From: an uncultured Pelagimonas sp.
Lineage (GTDB): Bacteria > Pseudomonadota > Alphaproteobacteria > Rhodobacterales > Rhodobacteraceae
DNA length: 64,000 bases
NCBI GenBank assembly: GCA_947499735.1
Contig: CANMPP010000006.1
Span: 36,966-100,965 of the forward strand
Direction of reading: 5' to 3'
Notes under the pieces: model-generated
The model's database searches: none
What the model was told of the DNA's origin: nothing
What the model saw: the letters and a program-made list of their open reading frames with translations, nothing else
In this document: one piece after another, positions 63,584 to 64,000 of the stretch
How the letters are laid out: every line of letters begins with the position of its first letter
Position numbering within the stretch: the first letter of the stretch is position 1
Translations under genes and position numbers: made by a program

Positions 63584-64000
63584 CTATCCGTCAACTGTAA
63601 CAGTTCCGCGTTCAAAACTGACGACACGCGACCTTTGATCGGGATCCAGAGATGGGATCGCGGCCAACAGCGCTTTTGTATAATCATGTTGGGGATTGGC
63701 AAAAATTTCGCGCGTTGGGCCTTCTTCGACAATCTCACCCAGATACATAACGGCGACATAGTCGCACACATGGGCCACAACGGACAAATCGTGCGAAATG
63801 AACAGATAGGTCAGGTCGAGATCGCGTTGCAGCTGCTTTAGCAGGTTCAAAATATCTGCCTGAATAGACACATCTAGGGCGGCCACACATTCATCGGCCA
63901 CAACGAATTTCGGACCTGCTGCCAATGTGCGCGCAATGGAAATCCGTTGCCGTTGTCCGCCGGAAAATGCGTGCGGGTAGCGGCGCAAATGTTCCAGATT
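63584..64000 (-). CDS. Peptide/opine-type ABC transporter ATPase, 3' part only
   Basis: C-terminal ~138 codons of a Dpp/Opp-type ATPase; the frame is open to the window end and the N-terminus is beyond it. Visible: signature [15 protein letters not shown], Walker B with [11 protein letters not shown] (a Cys where Pro is usual), H-loop FISHDLSVV and the [14 protein letters not shown] oligopeptide-type C-terminal segment. Transcribed leftward into the PHP gene. Confidence 0.85.
   Translation of the reverse strand, partial: NLEHLRRYPHAFSGGQRQRISIARTLAAGPKFVVADECVAALDVSIQADILNLLKQLQRDLDLTYLFISHDLSVVAHVCDYVAVMYLGEIVEEGPTREIFANPQHDYTKALLAAIPSLDPDQRSRVVSFERGTVTVDG

Overview
This looks like a chromosomal segment of a marine alphaproteobacterium, most likely Rhodobacteraceae (Roseobacter group). 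That is inferred from the mix of genes: several tripartite TRAP transporters, FCD-type GntR, LivKHMGF, UgpC-type ABC systems, an RTX/type I secretion locus, DUF3131 glycan genes and an H-NOX sensor. The base composition is moderate. No rRNA, tRNA, CRISPR array or intact insertion sequence was seen. About 57 genes are supported, most in tightly overlapping operons.

Layout. (1) 1-10.1 kb: the C-terminal part of a giant RTX exoprotein with MARTX-like repeats, its type I ABC exporter and HlyD adaptor, and a convergent FCD/GntR regulator. (2) 10.5-11.2 kb: a small tyrosine/dual-specificity phosphatase. (3) 11.2-15.9 kb, minus strand: a TRAP transporter operon with a ketopantoate-reductase-like enzyme and a class II aldolase-like enzyme. 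(4) 16.2-24.2 kb: a set of genes matching the indole-3-acetic acid (auxin) catabolic iac locus: SnoaL-like (iacI-like), amidase (iacH), flavin monooxygenase (iacA), iacB-like, Rieske dioxygenase alpha/beta (iacCD), SDR (iacE), reductase (iacF), flavin reductase (iacG) and MarR regulator (iacR). (5) 24.4-28.9 kb: a complete Liv-type ABC importer, a candidate for uptake of the aromatic acid. A 12-bp element is shared between the TRAP promoter and the iacI/iacH divergent promoter, which suggests one regulon.

(6) 29.1-41.9 kb: a polysaccharide module with built-in signalling. It holds a receiver-PP2C phosphatase, a STAS anti-anti-sigma factor and an RsbW-like kinase. These are followed by a secreted DUF3131 protein, an acyltransferase-3 membrane protein, a BcsA-like GT2 synthase, a membrane-anchored DUF3131 protein and a secreted protein with a peptidoglycan-binding-like end. 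Then come an H-NOX sensor and a hybrid histidine kinase with a C-terminal HPt domain, and convergently a predicted outer-membrane beta-barrel. This is the best candidate for an undescribed system: a nitric-oxide-sensing phosphorelay feeding a partner switch that controls a non-canonical, acylated exopolysaccharide.

(7) 42.1-48.6 kb, minus strand: a LysR regulator and a catabolic operon of poorly characterised enzymes (DUF1445, DUF2848, an M24-fold protein without key metal ligands) around a second TRAP transporter. (8) 49.0-61.4 kb: an amino-sugar (chitobiose/GlcNAc-type) locus. On the minus strand it has cytoplasmic GH20 hexosaminidase, GatZ/KbaZ-like protein, ROK kinase, AgaS-type SIS protein and a hybrid RpiR-DeoR regulator. 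Divergently it has Gfo/Idh dehydrogenase, a sugar ABC transporter and NagB. (9) 61.7-64 kb: an aspartate-dehydrogenase-like gene, a PHP-domain hydrolase and the C-terminal end of a peptide-type ABC ATPase that runs off the window.
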